A stretch of 64,000 nt of DNA from Oenanthe sinensis (Eukaryota > Streptophyta > Magnoliopsida > Apiales > Apiaceae), in NCBI GenBank assembly GCA_028671895.1, contig CM053806.1:26113001-26177000 (forward strand), written 5' to 3'. Both the position numbers and the translations under genes were made by a program. This document shows positions 23,973 through 35,841 of the stretch, in pieces. Position 1 is the stretch's first letter; each line of letters begins with the position of its first letter. The notes beneath the pieces were generated by a model that saw only the letters and a program-made list of their open reading frames with translations, made no database searches and was not told the origin of the DNA.

Positions 23973-25490
23973 TGTAGGGATTCAGGCACATATAAGCAAC
24001 GGAATAACGGTAAATACAAAAAAAATCGCGAATCCCAAACGCAGGATCCGTGTATAATTGACTGATGATTATGGAGAAGATGATGTGTACCTTTTTAAAG
24101 CTTTCCTTAGGATGATTATGGAGGTCCAGAAGTGATGAATCACAGCAGCCACTTCTTCAAGAACTACTCTCTAATGGTATCCACACGAACGTCGTATCGT
24201 TTAACGATCACCGGAGTTATGTACTAGCCTGCTTCTGCCTCTTTGTCTCTCTCTCTCTAGCCTCTCAAAACGTAGAGCTGCTAGGGTTTTATCAAAAACG
24301 AAAATTATAAAACTGATTAACCCTAAACTATACATCTTTATGTACATATATAGGGGAGAGAGGGACTTGGGCCAAAACCCTATTCTGATTGGACTTCTCA
24401 AAACCCATTCAGATTTCGGATTTATATTAATATTAAATTCGAATTCTAATATGTATATAATTAATCAAGTCTCACTTAATTAATTAAATAAATAAATTCG
24501 AATTAATATTAATAACAGTATTTAAATTCATAATTTAAATAACACTCCGTTTAAACGTTCTTTGTGTGTGACCCTTTAGGTTATTATTACGTTGGCAATA
24601 ATTTTATTTTCCAATAATAAAATTATAAACAATGAGCGGCATCTAGTAATACATCATTGCTACCCAAGTAATAATAATAATTTATTATTCAATTAAACCT
24701 TTCGTGAATAATGTACAATGTAATATAATCCCTTTAACCTTATATTATAGATTAAACTCGAGGCATGTTTTGTGTCATCCTCATCAACGTTTAATCCGGG
24801 TTTCCTTAATCAATGAGTAGACTATTAATCAAATCAACATTTGAGCATGACCATGCATTTTATAGTCTCACTCAATCAAGAGGCCAATAATATCACTCCT
24901 AAAATAGGAGGGTTAAATCCTATATCTATCATTCATATTTCTCATACGATTCATAGCATACCCAATGTCCACCTTTATCATTACCCGGTTAAAGGTAACT
25001 TTGAGTGAATCAAAGTATATTAATTCTCGTATAGAAATATAATGATTTCAAGTCAAAGGATCATTACATCATTATCACAGTGAGAATTTCTTATGACACT
25101 TATTAACATGTAGATTCTCACAGCGGGTCTATCCAGTGCCATACATTGAGACATGCACTTATGTTCTTGACATTAGTATCATCATACCTATGACCAATGA
25201 GATGTGATCATCAGTCAACAAACATGCTAGTCTTATTGCATTATTATTGTCCTTAAATAATAATACTCGACTAGAGACTTTTAAGAATAAAATACTATTC
25301 ATATAATCTCATTTTTAAGTCACATACTTAAAGACATATATTACGTATTAATATTCCAAGGACATTTATTATGCTTTCAATATATAACGCAGTAAATAAA
25401 GATATAATAAATATTAATTAAATAATCACATAACATAATTGTTTTCAATAAAACATTAAAAGTATTATCTCTAGGACACCAATACTAACA
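23973..25490 (-). repeat. 3' LTR of element 4
   Basis: 1518 bp; on the minus strand it runs from TGTTAGTATTGG at 25490 to CCCTACA at 23973. The TATA region equivalent lies near 24345-24352. Confidence 0.93.
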
Positions 25491-25500
25491 ATCTCCCACT
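25491..25500 (-). promoter_or_regulatory. Polypurine tract, element 4
   Basis: AGTGGGAGAT on the minus strand directly before the 3' LTR; the RNase H frame ends just upstream. Confidence 0.85.
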
Positions 25501-25504
25501 TGTA

Positions 25505-26431
25505 CTAGAGCCAATCTCTCTTGTATCTAATACCCATGGAACTAGTATGACCTTCGTGCTTCTGCTGCGACAAAGCCTTGGTCAGTGGATCTGCAATGTT
25601 ATCATTTGTATGCACTTTAAATATGTGTATATCCCCTCGATTATTAATCTCTCGAAGAAGATGATATCGTCTGAGTATATGCTTTGTTCGGGAATGAGAC
25701 CTTGGTTCCTTAGCCTGTGAAATGGCTCCATTATTATCGCAGTATAAATCTATCGGATCTGCGACCAAAGGAACAACACCAAGTCCTGAAATAAAATTTC
25801 GAATCCAGACAGCCTCCTTGGCTGCTTCACAGGCAGCAATATACTCAGCCTCCATTGTAGAATCGGCAACCGTCTCTTGCTTTGAACTTTTCCAGCTTAC
25901 AGCACCTCCATTTAGACAAAATACAAAACCAGACTGAGAGATCGAATCATCCTTGTCTGTTTGGAAACTAGCATCGGTGTAACCTTTTACAACCAGCTTT
26001 TCCTCTCCTCCATATACCAAGAATTGATCTTTAGTCCTTTTCAAGTACTTAAGAATATTCTTGACTGCGGTCCAGTGACCTTCACCTGGATTAGACTGGT
26101 ATCTACTCGTCATGCTCAAAGCATACGAGACATCAGGACGAGTACATATCATTGCATACATTATAGAACCAATTGCCGACGCATATGGAACTTTACTCAT
26201 ACGGTCCTTATCATCCAATGACTTAGGACTATTTTCTTTTGAGATCGATATCCCATGAGACATCGGGACATAGCCCCTTTTAGCATATTGCATCCCAAAT
26301 CGATGCAAAACTTTGTCAATGTATGTACTCTGACTTAGGCCAATCATTCTTCTTGATCTATCTCTATAGATCCTGATACCTAATATATAGGTCGCATCGC
26401 CTAAGTCTTTCATTGAGAAATACTCAACCAA
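25505..26431 (-). pseudogene. pol: pol, RT end and RNase H, element 4
   Basis: 308-codon open frame, the C-terminal part of the polyprotein. It begins in the RT connection region (EYFSMKDLGDATYILGI), passes PMSHGISISKENSP and CTRPDVSYALSMTSRYQ, and then RNase H with TDASFQTDKDD, STMEAEYIAACEAAKEAVW, DNNGAISQA and the closing NIADPLTKAL. The acidic residues expected for RNase H are present. It is one frame away from the upstream RT ORF (27963-26410), the shift lying near 26415-26440. It ends next to the polypurine tract, the usual place. The ORF itself looks undamaged; classed as broken because of the frameshift. Confidence 0.93.
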
Positions 26432-27963
26432 GTCTTAACAGCCTGTAAAGAAGGAATGTCATTCCCTATTATTAATATGTCATCAACATATAATACTAGG
26501 AATGTCACATTGCTCCCACTAACCTTCTTGTAAACACATGGTTCATCTTCATTTTGAATAAACCCAAACTCTTTGACGGTTTCATCAAAACGAATGTTCC
26601 ATCTCCTCGAGGCTTGTTTCAATCCATAAATGGATCGACGCAACTTACACACATTTCCAGCATGTTTTGTATCAACAAAACCCTCAGGCTGTGTCATGTA
26701 CACATCCACATCTTCTTCAAGGCTCCCATTTAAGAAAGCGGTTTTGACATTCATCTGCCAGATTTCATAATCATAGTAAGCAGCTATAGCAAGCAAAATC
26801 CTGATGGACTTGACCATAGTCACTGGTGAAAAAGTCTCATCATAGTCTATATCATGAATTTGCTTGAAACCTTTTGCCACCAATCGTGCCTTATAGGTCT
26901 GTACATTACCATCCATGTCGGTCTTCTTCTTGAAAACCCACTTGCACCCTATAGGTTTTACCCCTTCAGGTGGATTAACCAAAGTCCATACTTGGTTAGT
27001 ATACATGGATTCCATCTCAGATTTCATGGCATCCAGCCATCTCTTGGATTCTGGAATGTTCATAGCGTCTTGGTAGGTGATAGGCTCATCTTCGTCGATA
27101 AGCATCACATCACCATCTTGAGTTAAGAGAAATCCATAATATCTCTCAGGCTCATGATGAATCCTACTAGACCTACGAACAACCTGTGTTTCCTGAGCAG
27201 TATTATTTTCTTGTACATTCTGCTCAGGTTCCTCCATTGGTTCATTGTTATCTTGTGGGTCTCGAATTTCATCGAGTTCTATTATCCTCCCACTGTCTTT
27301 CTTAGACAGCATTTCTCTTTCAAAGAAAACTGCAGTTCGAGTAACAAACACTTTGTTCTCGGAAGGATTATAGAATGAATAACCCTTTGTTTCAATTGGG
27401 TATCCCACAAAATTATATTTGTCTGATTTAGGTCCTAGCTTGTCAGAAGTTAAACATTTCACAAACACTTCACATCCCCATATTTTCATAAATGACATGC
27501 TATGACGTTTCTCAGTCCATATCTCATATGGAGTCTTCTGAACCGTTTTAGTAGGAACTCGGTTAAGTGTATAAGCAGCCGTCTCCAGGGCGTAGCCCCA
27601 GAAACTAATTGGAAGATCTGCATGACTCATCATCGATCGTACCATGTCCAACAAAGTACGATTCCTCCTTTCAGAAACTCTATTCCATTGTGGTGTTCCG
27701 GGAGGAGTGAGTTGTGATACAATACCACACTCTTTTAATAAACTCTTAAATTCATGGCTTAAGTATTCACCTCCACGATCAGATCGTAGAGTCTTAATAC
27801 TTCCGCCAATTTGCTTTTCTACTTCTGCTTTGTATTCTTTGAACTTTTCAAAAGAGTCGGATTTGTTCTTCATAAGATACACATATCCATATCTACTGAA
27901 ATCATCAGTAAACGTGATAAAGTAGTAAAACCACCTCTTTCCATAGTACGCATAGGACCACAT
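26410..27963 (-). pseudogene. pol: pol, integrase core and RT, element 4
   Basis: 517-codon open frame. The integrase core shows FTDDFSRYGYVYLM (first D), LRSDRGGEYLS (second D) and RVSERRNRTLLDM (E); the expected N before G in the last block is changed to NRVSE, a minor deviation. The linker carries VVRRSSRIHHEPERYYGFL. RT has WVFKKKTDMDG, YKARLVAKGF, MNVKTAFLNGSLEEDV and FLVLYVDDILIIGN (YVDD catalytic motif). It follows the gag-protease frame with a frameshift near 27900-27960 and is followed by another near 26420. A single copied RNA would need both shifts corrected, so I treat it as a recent pseudogene. Confidence 0.94.
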
Positions 27964-28946
27964 ACATCACTATGTATTAGTTCTAATCGTTCAGTGGCCC
28001 TTTCACCTTGTTTAGTAAAAGGATCTTTAGTCATTTTTCCAATGAGACAGGGTTCACATGCTTCGTATGATTCAAAATCAAACTTATCCAAGTATCCATC
28101 TTGATGTAACTTGGAAATGCGCTTCTCATTTATATGGCCTAAACGACAATGCCAAATGTATGTTTGATTTAAGTCATTAGTCTTAAGTCGTTTGTTATTC
28201 ACATTATAGATGGGATTGTCTAAATCAAGAACATATAAACCGTTAAACAAACGTGCAACCCCATAAGTAACATTATTCAAAGAAAAGGAACAACAATTGT
28301 TCTGAATTGAAAAAGCAAAACCTTTCTTGTCCAAACAAGAAACCGAAATAATGTTTCTGTAAATTGCAGGCACGTAAAAACAATTCTCAAGTTCTAAAAT
28401 AAGGCCAGTGGGCAACGATAAATGATAAGTCCCTACAGCCAAAGCAGCAACCTTTGCTCCATTGCCAACTCGTAGGTCGACCTCTCCCTTAGCCAAAATC
28501 CTACTCTTTTGTAGTTCCTGCACATTTATACAAATGTGAGAAGCACATCCAGTATCCAATACCCATGATGTAGAAGTGGACAGATTGACTTCTATAACAT
28601 AAATACCTAAATCAGAAGTTTGACCAGCCTTCTTCTTCTTCAGATCCTCCAAATAAGCGTGACAGTTTCTCTTCCAATGACCTGGTTTACCACAGTAGTG
28701 ACAATCACCCTTTGCAACAGCACCCTTAGGCTTTAAAGCCTGTTTGGGATTAGTCTTTGGCTTGGGAGCAGAATCTGATCCAATCTTCTTCTTTCCCTTC
28801 CATTTACCTTTCCCTTTAGCCTTACTTTTCTTGTTCACCATCAATATGGGAGCAGGTTCAGCCTTTTTCATGTTGGTTTCAGCAGTTCGTAACATAGCCA
28901 ACAATTCAGTAGGTGTTTTGTCTATCTCATTCATATTGTAGTTCAT
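27870..28946 (-). pseudogene. gag-pol: gag C-terminus, zinc knuckle, protease and GAG-pre-integrase, element 4
   Basis: 358-codon open frame in phase with the gag ORF upstream, separated by a single TAG at 28959-28961. In order: Lys-rich basic stretch (KKSKAKGKGKWKGKKKIG), zinc knuckle CHYCGKPGHWKRNC with all four ligands, protease WVLDTGCASHI (DTG active site), LPTGLILELENCFYVP typical of copia protease, then WHCRLGHINEKRISKL with CEPC, the HHCC-type integrase zinc finger. It loses the integrase frame near 27900-27960. The chain from nucleocapsid to protease is intact in sequence. Confidence 0.94.
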
Positions 28947-28958
28947 AACAAAATGAGT

Positions 28959-29468
28959 CTAGTTGATGTTGAAAGATTGTAATATTAAGTCAATCTGAGC
29001 TTCTCGACCAATCGGGAAACCCAAAGTATCAAGATACTCAATATAACCTATCATCTTCAGAACATGTGGTTGAACAGGTTGATTCTCTCCCTGCTTGCAA
29101 GCGTACAGTGCTTTGCTCGTGTCGAACCTTTCTTCACGAGCCTGTCCTTCAAACATCCTTTGAAGGTGTTCAATCATCTCATAAGCATCCATATGCTCAT
29201 GTTGTTTTTGAAGCTCAGCACTCATGGTTGCTAGCATGAGACATGCCACATCAGTCGCATCATCAATATGCTTCTGATAAGCATTTTGTTGAGCGCGAGT
29301 TGCATTCTCAGCAGGAGGAGTAGGAGAAGGAATTTCAATGACGTGGAGCTTACGCTCTTGCCTGAGGACAATCCTCAAATTCCTATACCAATCAAGGAAG
29401 TTAGTTCTTGTCAGCTTGTCCTTCTCAAGGGTTGCTCGTACGGAGAAAGTATTTGTATTGTTTACCAT
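28959..29468 (-). pseudogene. gag: gag N-terminal part, element 4
   Basis: 169 codons from ATG at 29468, starting MVNNTNTFSVRATLEKDKLT, then FLDWYRNLRIVLRQERK, the common start of copia GAG, and a UBN2-like helical region (AYEMIEHLQRMFEGQARE). The TAG at 28959-28961 is the only interruption before the zinc-knuckle frame; a readthrough signal is not visible. The start is chosen because it is the first ATG after the leader and matches the family. Confidence 0.92.
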
Positions 29469-31285
29469 TTAAATATCTACAATGTTAAAGTGCATAAATT
29501 TAGTTAGTCTGCAGAATTTTAATTATGTTCAAGTGATTATCATATACATTCATAATATATATCTCCCACTATTTTATTCAAATCAATAGCCCTAACTATT
29601 AATTCGGAAAGCATTTCATCAAATCTTTCTAGTGAGCCAAGATCCATATTTCATCCATGTTTCAAGATAGCGTTGGCTAATACACCCAAAACACGACTAT
29701 TTAGGTAGACAACATTTGTCGATTATATCAAATATAACTCTTGGATAGTTTGGTGGAACAACCCTTTGTACACATTTATCCAATAAATCTCACCAAACTC
29801 TATGCCTCTAAACCCACAATCCTATTGTGATGATTTAGTTAAGTTAGACCCAGCGTTTAATAAACAAAGTACAATTACTTATCACATTTTCCCATGATTG
29901 ATAAGAGCACTTCACTTTGGCAAACCCACTCCTTCTCAATCTAGATCTTGATGTGTTTAAAACATTGGAAGGCATCTTTATTAACTTAATATTTATTTAG
30001 GGATTTATTATTTAACGATCATGATCCCATCATAAAGAGATTCTCAATTTTTCCTTGATTAAATAATCCATTTCAACATTCATCAATGGTTTGATTTCCA
30101 GATAGTCGGAGAAAACACAAGTGGTCTCACTTAAAACCCAACTTTCTTACAGATTAATAATCTGTTGTTGACAAAATCTCCCCATATCAGAAAAATGAAA
30201 ATTCATATTCAATACCGTGTTTCATAAACACAAAAATCTCATGATCGTTTGTTCAATTTTAAATTCTTGAGTCGTTACAGATTTTATCTTGTTTAAGCAA
30301 GCATGGCATGGGTGTCGTATCTAATACACACATACATGATTAATCTAATTAAAGCATGCATCATTAACTATTCTACACTATCATTCATACATCAATATGT
30401 AAAGTGCAGTATGTAAACGTGCTTGGTTATTGCCCTTTCCTATGTGATCCTTTCGAGCTATTGAAAGGATCAAGGTCAATCTATGGTGGTAAAATATAAA
30501 TACAATTACATGTCTTCATTCTTCTTGTATCCATGGGTGCTTGCTCCTCTTCTTGGATCATCTTTTAGTCTTCAAGTACATTACATGGAATAATTGAATA
30601 CAACCTATACTAATGTACTTACATAAGAAAACTCGAGTTACATTCGAGGTTAAACAATTACAAGAATTAAGAAAACGACATGCAAGTCATATTTATAAAA
30701 CCAAAACCAAAACCAAAACCATTAATCTAGGAGTCTTAAGGCCATAACCAGTACCATGCTCAAGTACACAAAGAGAATACGAAAAATTTTGTGGGGGTCC
30801 GGGGGCGGCAGCCCCTGGGCCCGGTCCGGGAGCGGCAGTCCCCGGCTGGGGTTGAAATCATCAATTTTCGAACTACAGATCATATCTGTTGGTCTTTTCC
30901 ACACTGCATCTTATACAGTTTCAGAAGCATGTATCATATACATACTGATCATATCCCAGTTAACACATCATGTCCAACACAATCTGTCCACCAGTTTATA
31001 TCACTATACAAACTGACCCTCATACATAACATACAAATCGCAATAAGGCATATTAAAACAGTCATGGCAAACCATCAACATGCTAGTATCATCATCTATG
31101 TACTCATCATATGAATAACCAAATACACATTAATTAACAGTTTTAATCATACATTAACATGACAGCATGCATATTAAATCTCATACATAGGCAGTATCAA
31201 CATACATGCATGGCAGATCATATACATACTCGAATACAATGAAAAACTATTAAACACGTAACCAAATCATCTAATTATACACGTA
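29469..31285 (-). other. 1.8-kb untranslated leader of element 4
   Basis: Between primer-binding site and gag ATG there is no supported ORF. The sequence is AT-rich except for a very GC-rich block at 30791-30852. Long leaders are known in plant copia elements and normally carry packaging signals; which part does so here is unknown. Confidence 0.75.
30791..30852 (-). other. GC-rich block in the leader of element 4
   Basis: A 62-bp stretch dominated by G and C (for example GGGGGCGGCAGCCCCTGGGC) inside AT-rich leader. It is self-complementary in several registers, so a stable RNA hairpin is likely. A packaging or dimerisation role is a guess. Confidence 0.6.
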
Positions 31286-31297
31286 GCTCTGATACCA
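31286..31297 (-). promoter_or_regulatory. Primer-binding site, element 4
   Basis: TGGTATCAGAGC on the minus strand, a perfect match to the initiator-Met tRNA complement, one base from the 5' LTR. Confidence 0.95.
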
Positions 31298-31298
31298 T

Positions 31299-32819
31299 TG
31301 TAGGGATTCGGGCATATATAAGCAGCGGAATAACGGTAAATACAAAAAAAATCACGAATCCCAAACGCAGGATCCGTGTATAATTGACTGATGATTATGG
31401 AGAAGATGATGTGTACCTTTTTAAAGCTTTCCTTAGGATGATTATGGAGGTCCAGAAGTGATGAATCACAGCAGCCCCTTCTTCAAGAACTACTCTCTAA
31501 TGGTATCCACAGGAACGTCGTATCGTCTAACAATCACCGGAGTTAGGTACTAGCCTGCTTCTGCCTCTTTGTCTCTCTCTCTCTCTAGCCTCTCAAAACG
31601 TAGAGCTGTTAGGGTTTTATCAAAAACGAATATTATAAAACTGATTAACCCTAAACTATACAACTTTATGTATATATATAGGGGAGAGAGGGACTTGGGC
31701 CAAAACCCTGTTCTGATTGGACTTCTCAAAACCCATTCAGATTTCGGATTTATATTAATATTAAATTCGAATTCTAATATGTATATAATTAATCAAGTCT
31801 CACTTAATTAATTAAATAAATAAATTCGAATTAATAATAATAACAATATTTAAATTCATAATTTAAATAACACTCCGTTTAAACGTTCTTTGTGTGTGAC
31901 CCTTTAGGTTATTATTACGTTGGCAATAATTTTATTTTCCAATAATAAAATTATAAACAATGAGCGGCATCTAGTAATACATCATTGCTACCCAAGTAAT
32001 AATAATAATTTATGATTCAATTAAACCTTTCGTGAATAATGTACAATGTAATATAATCCCTTTAACCTTATATTATAGATTAAATTCGAGGCACGTTTTG
32101 TGTCATCCTCATCAACGTTTAATCCGGGTTTCCTTGATCAATGAGTAGACTATTAATCAAATCAACATTTGAGCATGGCCATGCATTTTATAGTCTCACT
32201 CAATCAAGAGGCCAATAATATCACTCCTAAAATAGGAGGGTTAAATCCTATATCTATCATTCATATTTCTCATACGATTCATAGCATACCCAATGTCCAC
32301 CTTTATCATTACCCGGTTAAAGGTAACTTTGAGTGTAATCAAAGTATATTAATTCTCGTATAGAAATATAATGATTTCAAGTCAAAGGATCATTACATCA
32401 TTATCACAGTGAGAATTTCTTATGACACTTATTAACATGTAGATTCTCACAGCGGGTCTATCCAGTGCCATACATTGAGACATGCACATATGTTCTTGAC
32501 TTTAGTATCATCATACCTAGGACCAATGAGATGTGATCATCAGTCAACAAACATGCTAGTCTTATTGCATTATTATTGTTCTTAAATAATAATACTCGAC
32601 TAGGGACTTTTAGGAATAAAATACTATTCATATAATCTCATTTTTAAGTCACATACTTAAAGACATATATTACGTATTAATATTCCAAGGACATTTATTA
32701 TGCTTTCAATATATAACGCAGTAAATAAAGATATAATAAATATTAATTAAATAATCACATAACATAATTATTTTCAATAAAACATTAAAAGTATTGTCTC
32801 TAGGACACCAATACTAACA
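31299..32819 (-). repeat. 5' LTR of element 4
   Basis: 1521 bp, TGTTAGTATTGG (at 32819) to CCCTACA (at 31299) on the minus strand. A TATA run (TATATATATA, 31671-31680) precedes a short 5' UTR-like segment with CCTAGCAGCTCTACG-type sequence. About 2 percent different from the 3' LTR. Confidence 0.95.
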
Positions 32820-32824
32820 AGTTA

Positions 32825-33263
32825 CTCTATTAGAGAATACTCAATCAGAGTTTACTCTAACAGAGAATGCTCTATCATAGATTAACAATCGAAAGAGTTT
32901 ACTATCAGAGTTTGTGAAAGAAACAGACAAATCAGAATATGATTTGGATAGTGAAGAAAGAATTTAAATACAAGTCAAATTACCTTATTAAACACTATTC
33001 TTTTCATTATCTATTTTGTAGTTTGAATTGTAACTGTCTATATAAACATATAAATACGTTAACATTAGATAATGATTCAAGTTATATTTTTTTCAACCTA
33101 GAATCTCTGAAGAACAGTAAATTTCTTGAGAGAGTTTTGTATTCCAATTCATTATTATTAATAAAAAATAGTGTTTCTTTTATATACTTGTATTCCTGAT
33201 CGATTATTTGGTGTCTATTATATTCAACCGCCCTTCTATAATAGATTATCATCTGGGCAAACA
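32825..33263 (+). repeat. 5' LTR of element 3, right piece
   Basis: Continues the LTR after element 4 and ends CTGGGCAAACA at 33263, next to the primer-binding site. The U3 part has several copies of TCAGAGTTT and ACAGAGAAT (32840-32912); a TATA box TATATAAAC lies at 33039-33047. Whole LTR about 535 bp. Confidence 0.88.
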
Positions 33264-33265
33264 AT

Positions 33266-33277
33266 TGGTATCAAAAC
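33266..33277 (+). promoter_or_regulatory. Primer-binding site, element 3
   Basis: TGGTATCAAAAC, two G-to-A differences from the initiator-Met complement, 2 bp after the LTR. Confidence 0.85.
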
Positions 33278-33311
33278 AGTCAGTTATTTTCAACTAAAAG
33301 ATCACATAAAC

Positions 33312-34940
33312 ATGTCTGGAAAAAAGTATGAAAACATAAGAATTCCAATCTTGAAGAAAGCTGAGTACCCTCCATGGAGGGTAAAGATGTCGATGTTCCT
33401 GGAAGCCACAGTTCCTGATTAACTAGACAGGATCAATGAAGGTCAGTATCTTCCTACTAAGTTAGTTCCATCAACAATTGTGGAAGGAAACAGGTTCCTG
33501 AATATTATACTCTGAAGGATAAAAAGGAGTGGACTAATGAGGAAAAACTAGAAGTTCTCAAAGATGTAAAGGTAAGAAATATACTGCATAACAGTCTTGA
33601 CTCTGTGATGTCTAACAGGGTAATTTCATGCAAAACTGCAAAAGAGATCTGGGATGCACTAGAGGTTCAATGCCAAGCAACCAAAGAGATAAAGAAGAAT
33701 AAAATATATGTTCTAATTCAAGAATATGAATACTTTGAGGCAAAAAAAAATGAGTCTCTCACAGATATCTATGACAGATTTCTCACTTTGTTGAATAACT
33801 TAGCCTTGGTTGATAAAGTTTATGATAATGAGGACTCCAATACCAAGTTTCTAAGAGCTCTTCCTGAAGAATGAGATTTACAAACATCCTTGATAAGAGA
33901 TAAGGCTGATTTAAATGAGATGTCTCTAGATGAAGTCTATGGAAGATTAAAACTTATGATCTGGAATTACAGCAAAGAAATAATAGAAAGAGTAGAAAGG
34001 AAAAATCTATTGCTTTGAATGTTGAGGCCAAGATTAAAGAACTAAAGGAAAAACTCCCTAAATCCTGAACAAGAAAACAAGAAGCTGTAATGGTCAATGA
34101 AAACAATGAATCAGAATTTGAGACAAACTCTGATGTAAACTCTGATGACTCCACAGACTCTGACATGATGGAGATGGTTGCCATGATTGTCAAAGGCTTC
34201 AAAAAGATGAAGTACATGAAGAATAGAAAACAAGGAAACTTCCAGAAGAAGCATGGAGAATAAGATAAGAAAGACATATTCAAGAAAAGGGAAGATAGAG
34301 ATGTAAAATCAAAAACTCTTGACAAATCAAAGGTCAAGTATTACAAGTGTTACAAGATGGGGAACTTTGCTACTGAATGCAGAAGCAAGGAATCTGGAAA
34401 AACACTAATCACATCAAAGAAAGATTGGATGGATTCCTCTGACTCTGAAGAAGAAACAAATTATGCTCTCATAACAAATACTAATGCCCCAATCTTAAAC
34501 TCTGATAAGGTACGAAACTCTGTCTTCAATTCTAATACTGAAGATATCCATGCATTAAAGTCTTTTCTTAGAACTTTGCATGTTAGCTTTAAATCACACT
34601 CACCTGAGAATTAAAGATTAAAATATGAAATACAAACTCTGACTGCTAGGAATGATCTTCTTGAAACTGAAAATTTGAACATGTTTAGCATTAAGAAAGA
34701 CTTTGAAAATGCTATTCATATACAAACTCAGTTAGAAATAAAAGTGGAATATTTAAAATCTGAGATAGCTAAAGAAAAAGAGACTTTCAGAGTTTGGACA
34801 AACTCTGGCAAGAGAGTCCAACAAATGATTTCTAACAAGAATTAGACTTCTGCCTTAGCTTATGAATCTGATAAGGAAACACACAATAAAACTCACATAA
34901 AAAGAACATTGAGTGAACCTGTGAAATTTGTTAGAGCTAG
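33312..34940 (+). pseudogene. gag: gag, element 3, interrupted by element 5
   Basis: ATG at 33312 opens MSGKKYENIRIPILKK, then a TAA at 33420-33422. The UBN2-type core (VISCKTAKEIWDALEVQC, LTDIYDRFLTLLNNLAL) lies at 33605-33874. The acidic TNSDVNSDDSTDSD segment near 34127-34165 is written with the AACTCTGAT motif. The zinc knuckle (about 34338-34385) is degenerate: first Cys is Tyr and His is Asn (YYKCYKMGNFATEC). Sirevirus block DWMDSSDSEEE follows, then a coiled coil to 34940 where element 5 begins. Several stops. The frame resumes directly at 49203-49208, so element 5 split one coding sequence. Confidence 0.9.
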
Positions 34941-35725
34941 TGTTTTCCCAGTTTCACAAGTAGAAGGGGGGTTGAAAACTTGTGTGCTTTTTCTGCCTGG
35001 TTAAAATCACTCAATAAGAAGTAAAGACTTGAATATAGAACAAAGATTAAACACAAAGATATGAATAAAAATTGTTTGTTTTATTGATGTATAAAAACAA
35101 ACTCTCCTAAGGTGTACATAAACCCTAGCAGCTTCTCTATGTTTCTCACAACAACTCTGTCTATCTCTATGTTCTCAAAACTTCGACTTATTTTCCACAC
35201 ATACAATTAGGTTACATAGAGTATTTATATAGAGAGCTGCCTATCAACTAATAATATAAAAACAAATTATAATAGGAATATAATTTCTAATTATTAGTTG
35301 ACTGTTTCCTTTTGTAATTCTTCTTCCTTCCCATAGCATATCTTCAATATATTTGGCTTTTTTCCGAAGACTTCCCTTTTCTGTGATCATCTTCCAAATC
35401 TAGCTTTGACTCCATAGACTCTGAAATCTTCAGACTCTGCCAGACTATTAACTCTGATGGCTCTGATGGACGATAGACTCTGATCATATGTAGACTCTGA
35501 CAGATTGTAGACTATGATAGTCTACAGACTCTGATAATCTCCTAGACTCTGATCTTCATCTAGACTCTAGTTTCACTTTCTAGAGAAAATCTTCTAAGTA
35601 CAAGAATGTTGACTAACTAGACTCTTATTATAAAATTTCAGAGACTAGAAGGACTTATTACAAATAAGCTATGCTAAAAGTTGTTCTAGTATTTTGTACA
35701 TCATCAAATAAATAAATTCCGAACA
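34941..35725 (-). repeat. 3' LTR of element 5
   Basis: 785 bp. On the minus strand it starts TGTTCGGAATTT at 35725 and ends CTGGGAAAACA at 34941. A TATA box lies near 35221-35231. About ten copies of AGACTCTGA or one-base variants fill 35418-35577. Confidence 0.93.
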
Positions 35726-35734
35726 ATCTCCCCA
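35726..35734 (-). promoter_or_regulatory. Polypurine tract, element 5
   Basis: TGGGGAGAT on the minus strand directly next to the 3' LTR. Confidence 0.85.
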
Positions 35735-35841
35735 TATTTATGCTTTATAAAAAATAATCATAAATCAAGGTTTAATTATGTCAAAACTAAAGAATGAAAC
35801 AATTAATATAGACAAAAAAAACTGTATAGTAAAAAGAATTA

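Larger units (their letters stand above)
23973..32819 (-). mobile_element. Element 4: full-length Ty1/copia retrotransposon, minus strand
   Basis: Two LTRs (23973-25490 and 31299-32819) bound an internal region with a perfect initiator-Met primer-binding site, a long leader, gag and pol on the minus strand, and a polypurine tract. AGTTA flanks both ends (23968-23972, 32820-32824). The two LTRs differ at roughly 30 positions by eye, about 2 percent, so the insertion is young relative to its neighbours. It lies in the 5' LTR of element 3. Gag-pol has one stop and two frameshifts, so this copy probably depends on helpers. The protein sequence is copia but clearly not of the Sirevirus type; I do not assign a lineage. 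Confidence 0.95.

Noticed and set aside
26854..27925. Several plus-strand ORFs of 70-93 codons opposite pol of element 4
   Set aside because: They are antisense to well-supported integrase and RT frames and show no motif.
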